From Thermomonas paludicola (GTDB lineage: Bacteria; Pseudomonadota; Gammaproteobacteria; Xanthomonadales; Xanthomonadaceae), in assembly GCF_024498955.1 (NCBI RefSeq), contig NZ_CP093311.1:1612001-1676000 (forward strand): a stretch of 64,000 nucleotides of DNA, written 5' to 3'. The position numbers and the translations under genes are program-made. The notes below the pieces were generated by a model. That model saw only the letters and a program-made list of their open reading frames with translations, made no database searches and was not told where the DNA came from. Position 1 is the stretch's first letter; the number at the start of each line of letters is the position of its first letter. Of the stretch, positions 1 to 9,308 are shown one piece after another.

Positions 1-759
1 GCTGCGACGGGCACGATCGGACGCCGACAAGTGCAACTGCCCGGCGAAACGCACCGTGCTGTCGTCGTCCTCGACCCCGGTCTGCATGACGTGCGAGCCG
101 CGGTGCGCGGGCTTGCCCTTGTGGGCCGCGCTTTTGTCGGCCTCGCGCACCGGCGCCGCTGGCTTGGGATGGGCATGGCCATGGCCGTGGGTCTTGGCCT
201 TGCCAGCCTCATCCAGCACGACTTCGGCAGCGACGACGGCCTCTGCAGCCACGCGCTCCGCTTCTTCCTGCGCCAGACGACGCTGCTCGGCTTGTTCAGC
301 CGCGCGTTGGCGATCCTTCTCAGCCAGCGCCTGCTGCTCGGCCACGTTGCGCGCCCGCGACTCTTCCAGCTTGCGCAAGGCATCGGCGCGCTCGGCGTCC
401 ATGTCCTCGCTGGCCGAGCCGGGGCGGCCCGCGCCCGGCTTGAGCGTGATCTTCTTGCGGGTCACCACCTCGATGGTGCCAGGGCCGCGGCCGGTCTTGC
501 CGCCGCCGCCCACGGTGATTTCCTGCTTGCGGCTGCGGTTCAGGGTGATCTTGCCCGGCGCAATCGCCTCGTCGGCGGGCTTGTCAGCCTTGCCATGCGC
601 GCGGCGCAGGAACCCGTGCAGCTTCAGTTTCTCGGCGCTGGTGATGACCTGATCGGGGCCGCTGAATTTCATGCCGGCCTCGGCCAGCTGCTCCAGCAGT
701 TTTTCGACCGGTGTATTCACCAGTTCGGCGAGCTTGCGGATAGTGGTTTGCTGCGACAT
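1..759 (-). CDS. infB: Translation initiation factor IF-2, N-terminal part (cut by window edge)
   Basis: IF-2 is the GTPase that brings fMet-tRNA to the 30S subunit and promotes subunit joining. Only the first 253 codons are in the window; the GTPase domain lies beyond base 1. The start is the ATG at 759, giving MSQQTTIRKLAELVNTPVEK, the usual IF2_N opening. After this domain comes the long charged Ala/Glu/Lys/Arg-rich linker typical of IF-2, with a His/Pro-rich stretch. It lies 84 bp downstream of nusA on the same strand, as in the conserved rimP-nusA-infB operon. The frame is open to the window edge. Identity is based on N-terminal similarity and operon position. Confidence 0.93.
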   Translation of the reverse strand, partial: MSQQTTIRKLAELVNTPVEKLLEQLAEAGMKFSGPDQVITSAEKLKLHGFLRRAHGKADKPADEAIAPGKITLNRSRKQEITVGGGGKTGRGPGTIEVVTRKKITLKPGAGRPGSASEDMDAERADALRKLEESRARNVAEQQALAEKDRQRAAEQAEQRRLAQEEAERVAAEAVVAAEVVLDEAGKAKTHGHGHAHPKPAAPVREADKSAAHKGKPAHRGSHVMQTGVEDDDSTVRFAGQLHLSASDRARRS

Positions 760-814
760 TCGGTTTCCGGTGCCTTTGGCCGCAACGCGTGCGGCTGGAT
801 AGAGCAGATTGTAG

Positions 815-832
815 GGCGGGCGCTGGCCCGCC
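815..832 (-). other. Stem-loop in the nusA-infB intergenic
   Basis: A perfect 7-bp G+C stem (GGCGGGC / GCCCGCC) with a 4-base loop sits between the nusA stop and the infB start. No T-run follows, so it is not a convincing intrinsic terminator. It may be an RNA processing or pausing hairpin in the operon transcript. Confidence 0.4.
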
Positions 833-843
833 GGGGGCAATAC

Positions 844-2331
844 TTATTCGAACCAGTGTTTGCGCGCTTCCATGATCAGTGCTGCGGCGCGCTCGTCACC
901 CATGTCCTCGACATCGGCGATTTCGTCGGTGGCCATCTCGGCCAACTCCTCGCGAGTGCGCACGCCACGCTCGGCCAGCGCATAGGCAGTGGCCTCATCC
1001 ATCCCCGCGAGCGACAACAGGTCTTCGGCCGGCCGCTGATCCTCCAGCCCTTCCTCGGCCGCCAGCGCGTCATTCAGCAAGGCGTCGCGGGCGCGCGAGC
1101 GCAGTTCCTCGACGATGTCCTCGTCGAAGCCCTCGACCGCCAGCAATTCGCCAACCGGCACGTAGGCGACTTCTTCCACCGTGGTGAAGCCTTCCGCCAC
1201 CAGGATCCCGGCGATTTCCTCGTCCACTTCCAGCTTGTCGATGAACAGCTGGCGGGCAGCCGTCTGCTCGGCTTCGGACTTGGCCTGTACTTGATCGGCC
1301 GTCATCACGTTGAGCTGCCAACCGGTCAGGCGGCTGGCAAGGCGCACGTTCTGGCCGCCACGGCCGATCGCCTTGGCCAGATTGTCCTCGGCCACCGCCA
1401 GGTCCATCGAATGCTTGTCTTCATCGACGATGATCGACTGCACTTCCGCAGGCGCCATCGCGTTGATCACGAACTGCGCCGGGTTGTCGCTCCACAGGAT
1501 GATGTCAACGCGCTCGCCGTTGAGCTCGTTGGTCACCGCCTGCACGCGCGAACCGCGCATGCCGATGCAGGCGCCGATCGGATCGGTGCGGTTGTCATGC
1601 GCCAGCACCGCGATCTTGGCGCGGTCGCCCGGGTCGCGCGCGCAACCCATGATCGACACCAGGCCCTGGCCGACTTCCGGCACTTCCAGCTTGAACAGCT
1701 CCATCATGAATTCCGGCGCGGCGCGGCTGATGAACAGCTGCGGGCCACGCGGCTCGGAACGCACATCGAACAGGTAGCCGCGCACGCGGTCACCGGTGCG
1801 CAACACGTCGCGCGGGATGCCCTTGTCCTTGGCGATGATCGCCTCGGCGTTGCCGCCCAGGTCCACGTAGATGTTGCCGCGCTCGACGCGCTTGACCACG
1901 CCGGTCACCAGCTCGCCCACGCGATCCTTCCAGGCGTCCACCACCTGCGCGCGCTCGGCTTCGCGCACGCGCTGCACGATCACCTGCTTGGCGGCCTGTG
2001 CCGCGATGCGACCGAAATCGGGGTTCTCGATCTGCTCTTCGATGTAGTCGCCAACCTCGACGTCATCGCTTTCGTCCAGCGCGTCCATCAGCCGCACCTG
2101 GCGATCCGGCGACTCCATCACCACGTCGTCGGCCACCACTTCCCAGCGGCGGAACGTTTCGTAGCTGCCGTCCTTGGAATCAATCTGCACGCGCACCAGC
2201 ACGTCTTCGTCGGCATAGCGCTTCTTGGCCGCAGACGCCAGTGCGGCCTCGATCGCCTCCAGGATGACCGACTCCGGCACCCCCTTCTCGGCCGCAACCG
2301 CATCGACGACCAGCAACAGTTCCTTGCTCAT
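844..2331 (-). CDS. nusA: Transcription termination/antitermination factor NusA
   Basis: NusA binds RNA polymerase and nascent RNA and modulates pausing, termination and antitermination. The 495-residue length equals that of E. coli NusA. The order visible is the N-terminal polymerase-binding domain (opening MSKELLLVVDAVAAEKGVPE), an S1 domain at about 135-200, two KH domains (GACIGMRGSRVQA and later AKAIGRGGQNVRLASRLTG), then two C-terminal acidic helix-hairpin-helix repeats (around VAEGFTTVEEVAYVPV and LAERGVRTREELAEMATDEI). It lies 5 bases downstream of rimP, so the two are almost certainly co-transcribed. Confidence 0.98.
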   Translation of the reverse strand: MSKELLLVVDAVAAEKGVPESVILEAIEAALASAAKKRYADEDVLVRVQIDSKDGSYETFRRWEVVADDVVMESPDRQVRLMDALDESDDVEVGDYIEEQIENPDFGRIAAQAAKQVIVQRVREAERAQVVDAWKDRVGELVTGVVKRVERGNIYVDLGGNAEAIIAKDKGIPRDVLRTGDRVRGYLFDVRSEPRGPQLFISRAAPEFMMELFKLEVPEVGQGLVSIMGCARDPGDRAKIAVLAHDNRTDPIGACIGMRGSRVQAVTNELNGERVDIILWSDNPAQFVINAMAPAEVQSIIVDEDKHSMDLAVAEDNLAKAIGRGGQNVRLASRLTGWQLNVMTADQVQAKSEAEQTAARQLFIDKLEVDEEIAGILVAEGFTTVEEVAYVPVGELLAVEGFDEDIVEELRSRARDALLNDALAAEEGLEDQRPAEDLLSLAGMDEATAYALAERGVRTREELAEMATDEIADVEDMGDERAAALIMEARKHWFE

Positions 2332-2336
2332 GCCAC

Positions 2337-2957
2337 TTACTCCGCATCAAGCGGCCCGCCGGCCGCCGTCTTGTTGGTTGGATGATTCTTCGCCGCAGGC
2401 GTCTTGCCCGCCGGCTTTTTCCGTTTCCCGGGCCGCACGTCGCGCCCGGACTTATCCTGTGCCGGCGCAAGCCCAAGCGCCACCCAGTCGGGCACCAGCT
2501 TCGCCTTGTCCACGTTGCCGGCATCGATTTCAAACTCGCTGCCGTCCAGGCCGAACACGATGGCGTTGCCGTCCACCCGCAGAATCTCGCCCTGCAGCCG
2601 GCGCCGCCCGTCCTGCGGCAGCTTCAGCGTCACCTTCGCGCATTCGCCCACGAAGCGCGCGAACTGCGCCGCGCCGAACAGCGGGCGATCCAGCCCTGGC
2701 GACGACACTTCGAGCGTGTAGTTGCCGGTGATCGGATCGGCGACATCCAGCTGCGCCGACACCTCGCGACTCACCGACTCACAATCTTCGATGCCCACAT
2801 GGCGAACGGCCTGCTCGCTTGCCGGCACGTCGATGTACAGGCGCAGCACCGCGCCACCACCCGGCGAGGGCAGGTATTCGATGCCGAGCAGCTCCAAGCC
2901 CATCGATGCAACGGTGGGCGAAAGCAGCGCGGAAATTTCGTCGGCCTTGTCTGTCAC
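2337..2957 (-). CDS. rimP: Ribosome maturation factor RimP
   Basis: RimP is needed for maturation of the 30S subunit. I place the start at the GTG at 2957 (MTDKADEISALLSPTVASMG) because an AGCAGG ribosome-binding site lies just upstream and the open frame further upstream runs into the tRNA gene. The 206-residue product has the alpha/beta N-terminal domain with LELLGIEYLPS and the DISTINCT-type core ending in an SH3-like C-terminal domain (ITGNYTLEVSSPGLDRPLF). The last ~45 residues are a Lys/Arg/Pro-rich tail absent from the ~150-residue E. coli protein. First protein gene of the rimP-nusA-infB operon. Confidence 0.95.
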   Translation of the reverse strand: MTDKADEISALLSPTVASMGLELLGIEYLPSPGGGAVLRLYIDVPASEQAVRHVGIEDCESVSREVSAQLDVADPITGNYTLEVSSPGLDRPLFGAAQFARFVGECAKVTLKLPQDGRRRLQGEILRVDGNAIVFGLDGSEFEIDAGNVDKAKLVPDWVALGLAPAQDKSGRDVRPGKRKKPAGKTPAAKNHPTNKTAAGGPLDAE

Positions 2958-3010
2958 GTCATGCCTGCTGAAAAACCCTGAAAACCCGTGGAACACAGAC
3001 GCCAGAAACG

Positions 3011-3034
3011 AAAAAGGACCCATTGGGCCCTTTT
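3011..3034 (-). terminator. Terminator-like hairpin between tRNA-fMet and rimP
   Basis: Read on the minus strand, AAAAGGGCCC-AAT-GGGTCCTTTTT forms a 10-bp stem with one G-U pair and a three-base loop, followed by T residues. It is downstream of tRNA-fMet and upstream of rimP, so it may separate the tRNA from the protein genes or act as a leaky attenuator through which NusA/RimP expression is set. Confidence 0.6.
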
Positions 3035-3113
3035 CCGATGACGCTGGATTGCGAAAGTCTGGAGATACTTTCGCGAGCCCGAGCCCGACACTGAAATCGA
3101 CAGTGCTGAAACT

Positions 3114-3190
3114 TGGTAGCGGGGGCAGGATTTGAACCTGCGACCTTCGGGTTATGAGCCCGACGAGCTGCCAGACTGCTCCACCCCGCA
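3114..3190 (-). tRNA. Initiator tRNA-fMet (anticodon CAT)
   Basis: The 77-nt sequence on the minus strand folds into a full cloverleaf with anticodon CAT and an encoded CCA end. It carries the initiator hallmarks: three consecutive G-C pairs at the base of the anticodon stem (GGG-CTCATAA-CCC) and no Watson-Crick pair at position 1:72. Here 1:72 is T-T instead of the C-A of E. coli. The position just upstream of rimP-nusA-infB matches E. coli metY. Confidence 0.97.
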
Positions 3191-3201
3191 GCAGAAGCGA
3201 G

Positions 3202-3230
3202 ATTATGCCGGCAAGCGCATTTTTACGCAA
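3202..3230 (-). promoter_or_regulatory. Sigma70-type promoter of the tRNA-fMet / rimP operon
   Basis: On the minus strand TTGCGT (3230-3225) and CATAAT (3207-3202) are separated by 17 bases. The -10 box matches the consensus at five of six positions and lies 11 bp upstream of the mature tRNA 5' end, so transcription would start only a few bases before it. It lies in the short gap after nuoN and uncouples this operon from nuo. Confidence 0.7.
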
Positions 3231-3261
3231 GCCATTTCGTACGATTCTTTGCAATCTGCGT

Positions 3262-4725
3262 TCAGGCAAACGCGAGCTGGCACCACGCCATCAACGGGTT
3301 CCAGAACACGCCCAGCACCAACAGGCCCAGCGCGTTGACGCCGAAGACCAGGCGCAGCAGGCGGTCATCGCGCGGCAGCACCGGCTCGCCCACCGGCTCG
3401 TCGAAGTACATGACCTTGATCACGCGCAGGTAGTAGAACGCGCCGATCACCGCGAACACCACGCCGACGATGGCCAGCCACAGCATGCCGCCGTTGAGGG
3501 CCGCGCGCAGCACCGCCAATTTGGCCCAGAAACCGAGGAACGGCGGGATGCCGGCCAGCGAGGCCATCACGCACAGCACCATGCCGGCAGTCCACGGGTC
3601 GCGTGCGTTCAGGCCCTTGAAGTCTTCGATGCGATCGGCTTCGAAGCCGCGCCGCGCCAGCAGCACGATCACGCCGAACGCCGCAGTCGCCATCAATGCA
3701 TAGCTGATCGCATAGAACATCGATGCCGCATAGCCTTCCGCGCCGCCACCGGCCAAGCCAAGGAACAGGAAGCCGACGTGGGAAATCGTCGAATAGGCCA
3801 GCATGCGCTTGAGGTTGGCCTGCATCAGCGCGATCACGTTGCCCACCACCAGCGACAACGCCGCCAGCACGGCCAGCATCGGCTGCCACTGCTCGGCCAG
3901 CGGCGCGGCACCGAAGCCCAGCAGGCGCACCACCATGGCAAATGCGGCCAGCTTGGGCGCAGAGCCGATGAACAGGGTGATCGGGGTCGGCGCGCCGTGA
4001 TAGACGTCCGGCAACCACATGTGGAACGGGGCGGCGCCGAACTTGAAGGCGATGCCGGCGATCATGAACACCACGCCGGTCAGCAGCAACAGCGGCTGCG
4101 CGACGTCAGGCGCGGCTGTGCGGATGGTGGCAAGGTCCAGGCTGCCGGTAGCGCCGTAGACCAGCGACATGCCGTACAGCAGCAGGCCGGACGCCAGTGC
4201 GCCCAGCACGAAGTATTTCATCGCCGCTTCCGAAGCCAGCGGACTGTCACGGTCAATGGCCACCAGCGCGTACGAGCTCAGCGCCAGCAGCTCCAGGCCC
4301 AGATAGACCATGATCAGGCTGCCGGCCGAGATCAGCAGCATCATGCCGAGCACGGCGAACAGCATCAGCACCGACACTTCGCCCTTGTACAGCCCACGCT
4401 CGCGCAGGTAAGGCCATACGAACAGCAGCGCCAGCGCGGAAATCACGCACGTGGCGATTTTCAGCACATCCGCCATGGTGTCGCGCAGGAACATGTCGTT
4501 CAGCACCGGGCTGCCATCGCCCGCGCCAACGCCAGCGACAAGCAGCCCCGCCACCACCAGCAGGCTGACAACGGAAAGCACGTGCGTCACCGCGCGCTGG
4601 CTGTCCTTCAGGAACAAATCCAGCATCAGCAGTGCGAACGCGGCGCCAACCAGCGCAAGTTCGGGAATCAACGGCAGCAATTCGGTGATTGCCGGCATGG
4701 CGAGAGTGGCCTGCATCGTCGTCAT
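3262..4725 (-). CDS. nuoN: NADH-quinone oxidoreductase subunit N
   Basis: Membrane antiporter-like subunit of complex I, one of three proton-pumping modules. The 487-residue protein is almost wholly hydrophobic, with about 14 predicted helices, and has the proton-antiporter core with conserved Lys/His residues (motifs FGAAPFHMWLPDVYHGAP and NLKRMLAYSTISHVGF). It is the last gene of the nuo operon, 4 bases after nuoM. Length fits bacterial NuoN (about 480). Confidence 0.97.
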   Translation of the reverse strand: MTTMQATLAMPAITELLPLIPELALVGAAFALLMLDLFLKDSQRAVTHVLSVVSLLVVAGLLVAGVGAGDGSPVLNDMFLRDTMADVLKIATCVISALALLFVWPYLRERGLYKGEVSVLMLFAVLGMMLLISAGSLIMVYLGLELLALSSYALVAIDRDSPLASEAAMKYFVLGALASGLLLYGMSLVYGATGSLDLATIRTAAPDVAQPLLLLTGVVFMIAGIAFKFGAAPFHMWLPDVYHGAPTPITLFIGSAPKLAAFAMVVRLLGFGAAPLAEQWQPMLAVLAALSLVVGNVIALMQANLKRMLAYSTISHVGFLFLGLAGGGAEGYAASMFYAISYALMATAAFGVIVLLARRGFEADRIEDFKGLNARDPWTAGMVLCVMASLAGIPPFLGFWAKLAVLRAALNGGMLWLAIVGVVFAVIGAFYYLRVIKVMYFDEPVGEPVLPRDDRLLRLVFGVNALGLLVLGVFWNPLMAWCQLAFA

Positions 4726-4729
4726 GTCC

Positions 4730-6256
4730 TCAGAGTTTCGTCGCGGCGAGCTGGCCCGCCAGTTGCGCGATGGAAGGCTCCATCAGGTCGGTCAACGGCC
4801 TGGGATACACACCCAGCGCCAGGGTGAAGGCGGCAAATACGCCCAGCACGATCCATTCCCGCGCGTTGATGTCGTCGAGCTTGGCCACGTGCGCATTGCC
4901 CACGTCGCCCCAGATGATCCGCTTGGTCAGCCACAGCGAATAGCCCGCGCCGATGACCAGGGTCAGCGCAGCGCCCAGGCCGATCAGCGGGTTGTGCTGG
5001 AAGCTGGCCAGCACGACCAGGAATTCACCGACGAAGCCGCTGGTGCCCGGCAGGCCACAGTTGGCCATGGCAAAGAACACCCAGAACAACGCGAACCACG
5101 GCATCACCTTCGCCACGCCGCCGTAGTCCTTGATCATGCGGGTGTGCATGCGGTCGTACAGCACGCCGACGCAGGAGAACATCGCGCCGGAAATGAACCC
5201 GTGGCTGATCATCTGCACCATTGCACCCTGCAGGCCAAGGCGGGCGGTATCGCCCAAGCCTTGATCGCGGACGAGCGAGAACGCGATGAAGGTGCCCAGG
5301 ATCACGAAGCCCATGTGCGCGACCGACGAATAGGCGATCAGCTTCTTCATGTCGGCCTGCGCCAGCGCCACCATGCCGACGTAGATGATTGCAATCAGGC
5401 TGAAGGTGATCATCAGCCAGGCGTACTCGTGGCCCGCATCGGGCACGATCGGCAGGGTGAAGCGCAGGAAACCATAGCCACCGATTTTCAGCATGACCGC
5501 GGCCAGGATCACCGAACCGCCGGTCGGCGCCTCCACGTGTGCGTCGGGCAGCCAGGTATGCACCGGAAACATCGGCACCTTGATCGCGAACGCGCCGAAG
5601 AAGGCAAAGAACAACCACGTCTGTTCGGTCATGGTCAGCGGCAGCGCGGCCATGTCGGCGATCTGCCAGCTGCCGCCCTTCAGGTACAGGTAGATCAGCC
5701 CGACCAGCATGAACACCGAGCCGAGGAAGGTGTACAGGAAGAACTTCAGCGAGGCATAGATGCGGCGAGGGCCACCCCACACGCCGATCACGATGAACAT
5801 CGGGATCAGCATGGCCTCGAAGAACACGTAGAACAGCATCGAGTCCAGCGCACAGAACACGCCGACCATCACGCCTTCGAGGATCATCAGGCACGCGAAA
5901 TACTGTGCCACGCGCTTGTCAACCGAGCCCCATGCGCCGACCAGCACCAGCACGCCCAGCAGCGTGGTCAGGCCGATCAGCGGAGCCGACAGTCCATCGA
6001 CACCCAGGTGGTACTGGATGTCATAGGCCGGAATCCACGCGCGCTGTTCGACGAACTGCATCGCCGCCGTGCCCATGTCGAAGCCGGTGAACAGCGGGAT
6101 CGTCAGCGCCAAGGCCAACAGCGCGAAACCGAGCGCCACCCAGCGCGCCAGTTCGGGCCGCTTGTTGCCGGCAAGCAGGGAGAACACGCCACCGAGGATC
6201 GGCAGCCAGATCAGCAGACTAAGCAGGGGCCATTGGGTCACGCTTGCGGTATCCAT
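4730..6256 (-). CDS. nuoM: NADH-quinone oxidoreductase subunit M
   Basis: Second antiporter-like membrane subunit of complex I. The 508-residue product shows about 14 hydrophobic helices, the conserved glutamate motif in the fifth helix (FFEAMLIPMFIVIGVWGG) and the core KVPMFPVHTWLPDAHVEAPT and DMKKLIAYSSVAHMGFV. It begins 18 bases after the nuoL stop. Length matches E. coli NuoM (509). Confidence 0.98.
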   Translation of the reverse strand: MDTASVTQWPLLSLLIWLPILGGVFSLLAGNKRPELARWVALGFALLALALTIPLFTGFDMGTAAMQFVEQRAWIPAYDIQYHLGVDGLSAPLIGLTTLLGVLVLVGAWGSVDKRVAQYFACLMILEGVMVGVFCALDSMLFYVFFEAMLIPMFIVIGVWGGPRRIYASLKFFLYTFLGSVFMLVGLIYLYLKGGSWQIADMAALPLTMTEQTWLFFAFFGAFAIKVPMFPVHTWLPDAHVEAPTGGSVILAAVMLKIGGYGFLRFTLPIVPDAGHEYAWLMITFSLIAIIYVGMVALAQADMKKLIAYSSVAHMGFVILGTFIAFSLVRDQGLGDTARLGLQGAMVQMISHGFISGAMFSCVGVLYDRMHTRMIKDYGGVAKVMPWFALFWVFFAMANCGLPGTSGFVGEFLVVLASFQHNPLIGLGAALTLVIGAGYSLWLTKRIIWGDVGNAHVAKLDDINAREWIVLGVFAAFTLALGVYPRPLTDLMEPSIAQLAGQLAATKL

Positions 6257-6274
6257 CTCGTCGTCGGTTCCGGC

Positions 6275-8338
6275 TTATTGCCAGTAGTACTTGGTCATCG
6301 CCAGCAAGGCGACCAGGCCAAGGATCATTGCGAACGCATAGTGGTAGAGGTAGCCGGTCTGCACCTTGCGCACCATTGCCGCCACCATGCCGACCAGGTT
6401 GGCGCTGCCATTCACCGCCACGCCGTCGATCAGCTTGCTGTCGATCTCGCTGGACACCTTGCCCAGCTTCAGGCTGCCGCCGGCAAGGCCACCAATCCAC
6501 AGGTCATCCATGTAGTACTTGCGCTCCAGCAAACGGATCGGCGCGGCCAGCGCGCGGGTGATGCCCGTGCGCAATTCCGGTTTGACCAGATACAGCAGGG
6601 TCGCCAGAGCAAAGCCCGCCAGCGCCAACCAGAACGCGGGCGCCATGAAGCCGTGCAGCGCGAATGCGATGGGCCCGTGGAACTCTTCGGCCAACTTGGC
6701 GACGACGTCGTTTTCCTGCAGCACGCGGATCGCGCCTTCGAAGAACGGCGCCTGCCTGGCATGCCCCAGCATGTCGGTGCCGAACAGCATCGGCCCGACA
6801 GTGATGAAACCGATCAGCGCCGACGGAATCGCCAGCAACACCAGCGGCAGTGTCACCACCCATGGCGACTCGTGCGGCACATGCGCGCCGTGGTGGCCAT
6901 GGTCGTCGTGGTGCGCGTCGTGGCCGTGCGCGTGCTGGTTCTGCTTGAAGCGCTCTTCACCGAAGAAGGTGAGGTACAGCAGGCGGAAGCTGTAGAAGCT
7001 GGTCACGAACGCGCCCAACAACACCGCCCAGTTGGCGTACTGCGCCACCCAGCTCGCGGAGTTGGCCGCATGTTCGGCCGCAGCCTCGATGATGGTGTCC
7101 TTGGAATAGAAACCGGCGAAGAACGGCGTCCCCACCAGCGCCAGCGTGCCCACCCACATGGTGATGTGGGTGATCGGCATGTACTTGCGCAGGCCACCCA
7201 TCTTGCGCATGTCCTGCTCGTGGTGCATGCCGATGATCACGCTGCCCGCGCCGAGGAACAGCAGCGCCTTGAAGAAGGCATGGGTCATCAGGTGGAAGAC
7301 CGCGGCCGAATAGGCGGAGACGCCCAACGCCACCGTCATGTAGCCGAGCTGCGACAGGGTTGAATACGCCACCACGCGCTTGATGTCGTTCTGCACCATG
7401 CCGATCAGGCCGGTCCAGAACGCCGTGGTGGCACCGATGAACAGGACGAACTCCAGCGCAGTCGGCGACAGCTCGAACAGCGGCGACATGCGCGCCACCA
7501 TGAAGATGCCGGCGGTCACCATGGTCGCGGCATGGATCAGCGCCGAGATGGGGGTCGGGCCTTCCATCGAGTCCGGCAGCCACACATGCAGCGGCACCTG
7601 TGCCGACTTGCCCATTGCACCGATGAACAGGCAGATGCAGATCACCGTGGGAACCGCCCACGCATGGCCCGGCAGGATCTCCACCGACATGCCCTTGATC
7701 GCGTCGGCATGGGCGAATGCGGTGCCATAGTCAAGCGAACCGATCCAGTACAGCACGCCGGAAATGCCCAGCAGGAAGCCGAAGTCGCCGACGCGGTTGA
7801 CCAGGAACGCCTTGAGATTGGCGAACACCGCGGTCGGCTTCTTGTACCAGAAGCCGATCAGCAGGTAGGACACCAGGCCCACCGCTTCCCAGCCGAAGAA
7901 CAGCTGCATGAAGTTGTTGCTCATCACCAGCATCAGCATGCTGAAGGTGAACAGCGAGATGTAGCTGAAGAAGCGCGTGTAACCGTCATCCTCGGCCATG
8001 TAGCCGATGGTGTAGATGTGCACCAGCAGCGAGACGAAAGTCACCACCACCATCATCATCGCGGTGAGCTTGTCCACCATGAAGCCGACGTTGACCGAGA
8101 TGTCGCCGGCCTGCAGCCAGGTGTAGAGGTTTTCGTTGAACGTCGAGGCACCCTGCAGCAGCTGCCACAGCACGTGCGCCGACAGCGCACAGCTGGCGGC
8201 CACGCCAAGGATGGTGACGGTATGCGCGCCGGCACGGCCGATCCGGCGGCCGAACAGACCGGCCAGGATGCTGCCGATCAGCGGCAGCAGCACGACCAGC
8301 ACGAGTTGTGTCTTGGAGATCAGGATTGCCGAATCCAT
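6275..8338 (-). CDS. nuoL: NADH-quinone oxidoreductase subunit L
   Basis: Distal antiporter-like subunit of complex I carrying the long lateral helix that connects the pumping modules. The 687 residues contain the conserved FFGWEAVGLVSYLLIGFWY, SAQVPLHVWLPDSMEGPTP and DIKRVVAYSTLSQLGYM motifs. A His-rich loop (HAHGHDAHHDDHGHHGAHVPH) lies at about residue 475, between the antiporter core and the C-terminal lateral helix; such His-rich inserts are variable among NuoL proteins. Ends with a final transmembrane helix near LVALLAMTKYYWQ. Confidence 0.98.
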   Translation of the reverse strand: MDSAILISKTQLVLVVLLPLIGSILAGLFGRRIGRAGAHTVTILGVAASCALSAHVLWQLLQGASTFNENLYTWLQAGDISVNVGFMVDKLTAMMMVVVTFVSLLVHIYTIGYMAEDDGYTRFFSYISLFTFSMLMLVMSNNFMQLFFGWEAVGLVSYLLIGFWYKKPTAVFANLKAFLVNRVGDFGFLLGISGVLYWIGSLDYGTAFAHADAIKGMSVEILPGHAWAVPTVICICLFIGAMGKSAQVPLHVWLPDSMEGPTPISALIHAATMVTAGIFMVARMSPLFELSPTALEFVLFIGATTAFWTGLIGMVQNDIKRVVAYSTLSQLGYMTVALGVSAYSAAVFHLMTHAFFKALLFLGAGSVIIGMHHEQDMRKMGGLRKYMPITHITMWVGTLALVGTPFFAGFYSKDTIIEAAAEHAANSASWVAQYANWAVLLGAFVTSFYSFRLLYLTFFGEERFKQNQHAHGHDAHHDDHGHHGAHVPHESPWVVTLPLVLLAIPSALIGFITVGPMLFGTDMLGHARQAPFFEGAIRVLQENDVVAKLAEEFHGPIAFALHGFMAPAFWLALAGFALATLLYLVKPELRTGITRALAAPIRLLERKYYMDDLWIGGLAGGSLKLGKVSSEIDSKLIDGVAVNGSANLVGMVAAMVRKVQTGYLYHYAFAMILGLVALLAMTKYYWQ

Positions 8339-8342
8339 CAGG

Positions 8343-8666
8343 TCAGCCCTTCAAACTGTCGATGTCCGCCACGTCGATGCTGCGGCGGTTGCGGAACAGG
8401 GTCACCAGGATCGCCAGGCCGATCGCGGCCTCAGCAGCGGCAACGGTGAGGATGAAGAACACGAACACCTGACCGGCGGCGTCACCCAGCGAGCGCGAGA
8501 ACGCGACGAAGTTGATGTTCACCGACAGCAGCATCAGTTCCAGCGAGATCAACAACATGATCACGTTCTTGCGGTTCAGGAACAGGCCGGCGACGCTGAT
8601 GCAGAACAGCACCGCGCCCAGCGCCAGGTAGTGGCCCAAGGTCAGGGCAGACAACAGGTTGCTCAT
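8343..8666 (-). CDS. nuoK: NADH-quinone oxidoreductase subunit K
   Basis: Small membrane subunit of complex I with three helices and the buried glutamates of the E-channel: [15 protein letters not shown] and [14 protein letters not shown] are both present. 107 residues, a few more than the usual 100-102, with a short extra C-terminal tail ([14 protein letters not shown]). Its ATG overlaps the nuoJ stop codon by 4 bases (8663-8666), and nuoL starts 4 bases after its stop, so it is translationally coupled in the operon. Confidence 0.97.
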   Translation of the reverse strand: MSNLLSALTLGHYLALGAVLFCISVAGLFLNRKNVIMLLISLELMLLSVNINFVAFSRSLGDAAGQVFVFFILTVAAAEAAIGLAILVTLFRNRRSIDVADIDSLKG

Positions 8667-9295
8667 TGGCCGCCCTCCTCTGGCTGGGTGGCTGCAAGCG
8701 GTCGTTCCGCCTGCATTCGCACCATTCGCACGCGATCAGCGGCGCGCGCGCGCACCTGCTCGGACGGGTTCTGGTGACGCGCGCCCGGGCGCCGGCGCAG
8801 GGTCAGCATCACCGCCGCCACCACTGCCACGGTCAGGATCACCGCCGCCACTTCGAACGGCAGCATGAAATCGGTGAACAGAGCACGCGCCAGCCACAGC
8901 GTGTTGGGCACATCGGTGGCCGCATCGGCCAGCGGCGATTGCAGGGCGTTGCGCACGCCGATCAGGGTCAGCATTTGCGCCAGCATGACCAGCGCCACCA
9001 CCAGCCCCACCGGCAGATAGCGCACGTAGCCTTCGCGGATGGGCGCCTTGTCCATGTCCAACATCATCACCACGAACAGGAACAGCACCATCACCGCGCC
9101 GACATACACCACCACCAGCGCAACACCGAGGAATTCGGCGCCACCGATGATCCACGTGCACGCGACCGAGAAGAAGGTCAGCACCAGCCATAGCACGGCG
9201 TGCACGGCGTTGCGCGCGCTGATCGTGGCCAACGCCGCGGCCGCGGCAACCGCCGCGAAGCCGAGGAAGGCAAGGGTTGGGAAATCGAAGTCCAT
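8663..9295 (-). CDS. nuoJ: NADH-quinone oxidoreductase subunit J
   Basis: Membrane subunit of complex I that links the quinone-binding H subunit to the antiporter modules. I start it at the ATG at 9295 ([20 protein letters not shown]) instead of upstream ATGs that lie in non-homologous sequence overlapping nuoI. The 210-residue product has five helices, including the pi-bulge helix region [26 protein letters not shown]. The last ~50 residues are a charged cytoplasmic tail rich in Arg. It follows nuoI by 13 bases. Confidence 0.96.
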   Translation of the reverse strand: MDFDFPTLAFLGFAAVAAAAALATISARNAVHAVLWLVLTFFSVACTWIIGGAEFLGVALVVVYVGAVMVLFLFVVMMLDMDKAPIREGYVRYLPVGLVVALVMLAQMLTLIGVRNALQSPLADAATDVPNTLWLARALFTDFMLPFEVAAVILTVAVVAAVMLTLRRRPGARHQNPSEQVRARAADRVRMVRMQAERPLAATQPEEGGQ

Positions 9296-9308
9296 GCGTG
9301 GTCTTGCC

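Noticed and set aside
3070..3269. N-terminal extension of RimP reading through the tRNA gene
   Set aside because: The extension overlaps tRNA-fMet and has no family similarity; the GTG at 2957 has a good ribosome-binding site.
4451..7363. A 970-residue His/Gln/Arg-rich open frame on the plus strand opposite nuoM and nuoL
   Set aside because: Antisense shadow of real nuo genes in GC-rich DNA; composition (His, Gln, Asp, Arg) is what complementary strands of membrane-protein codons give, and there are no domains.
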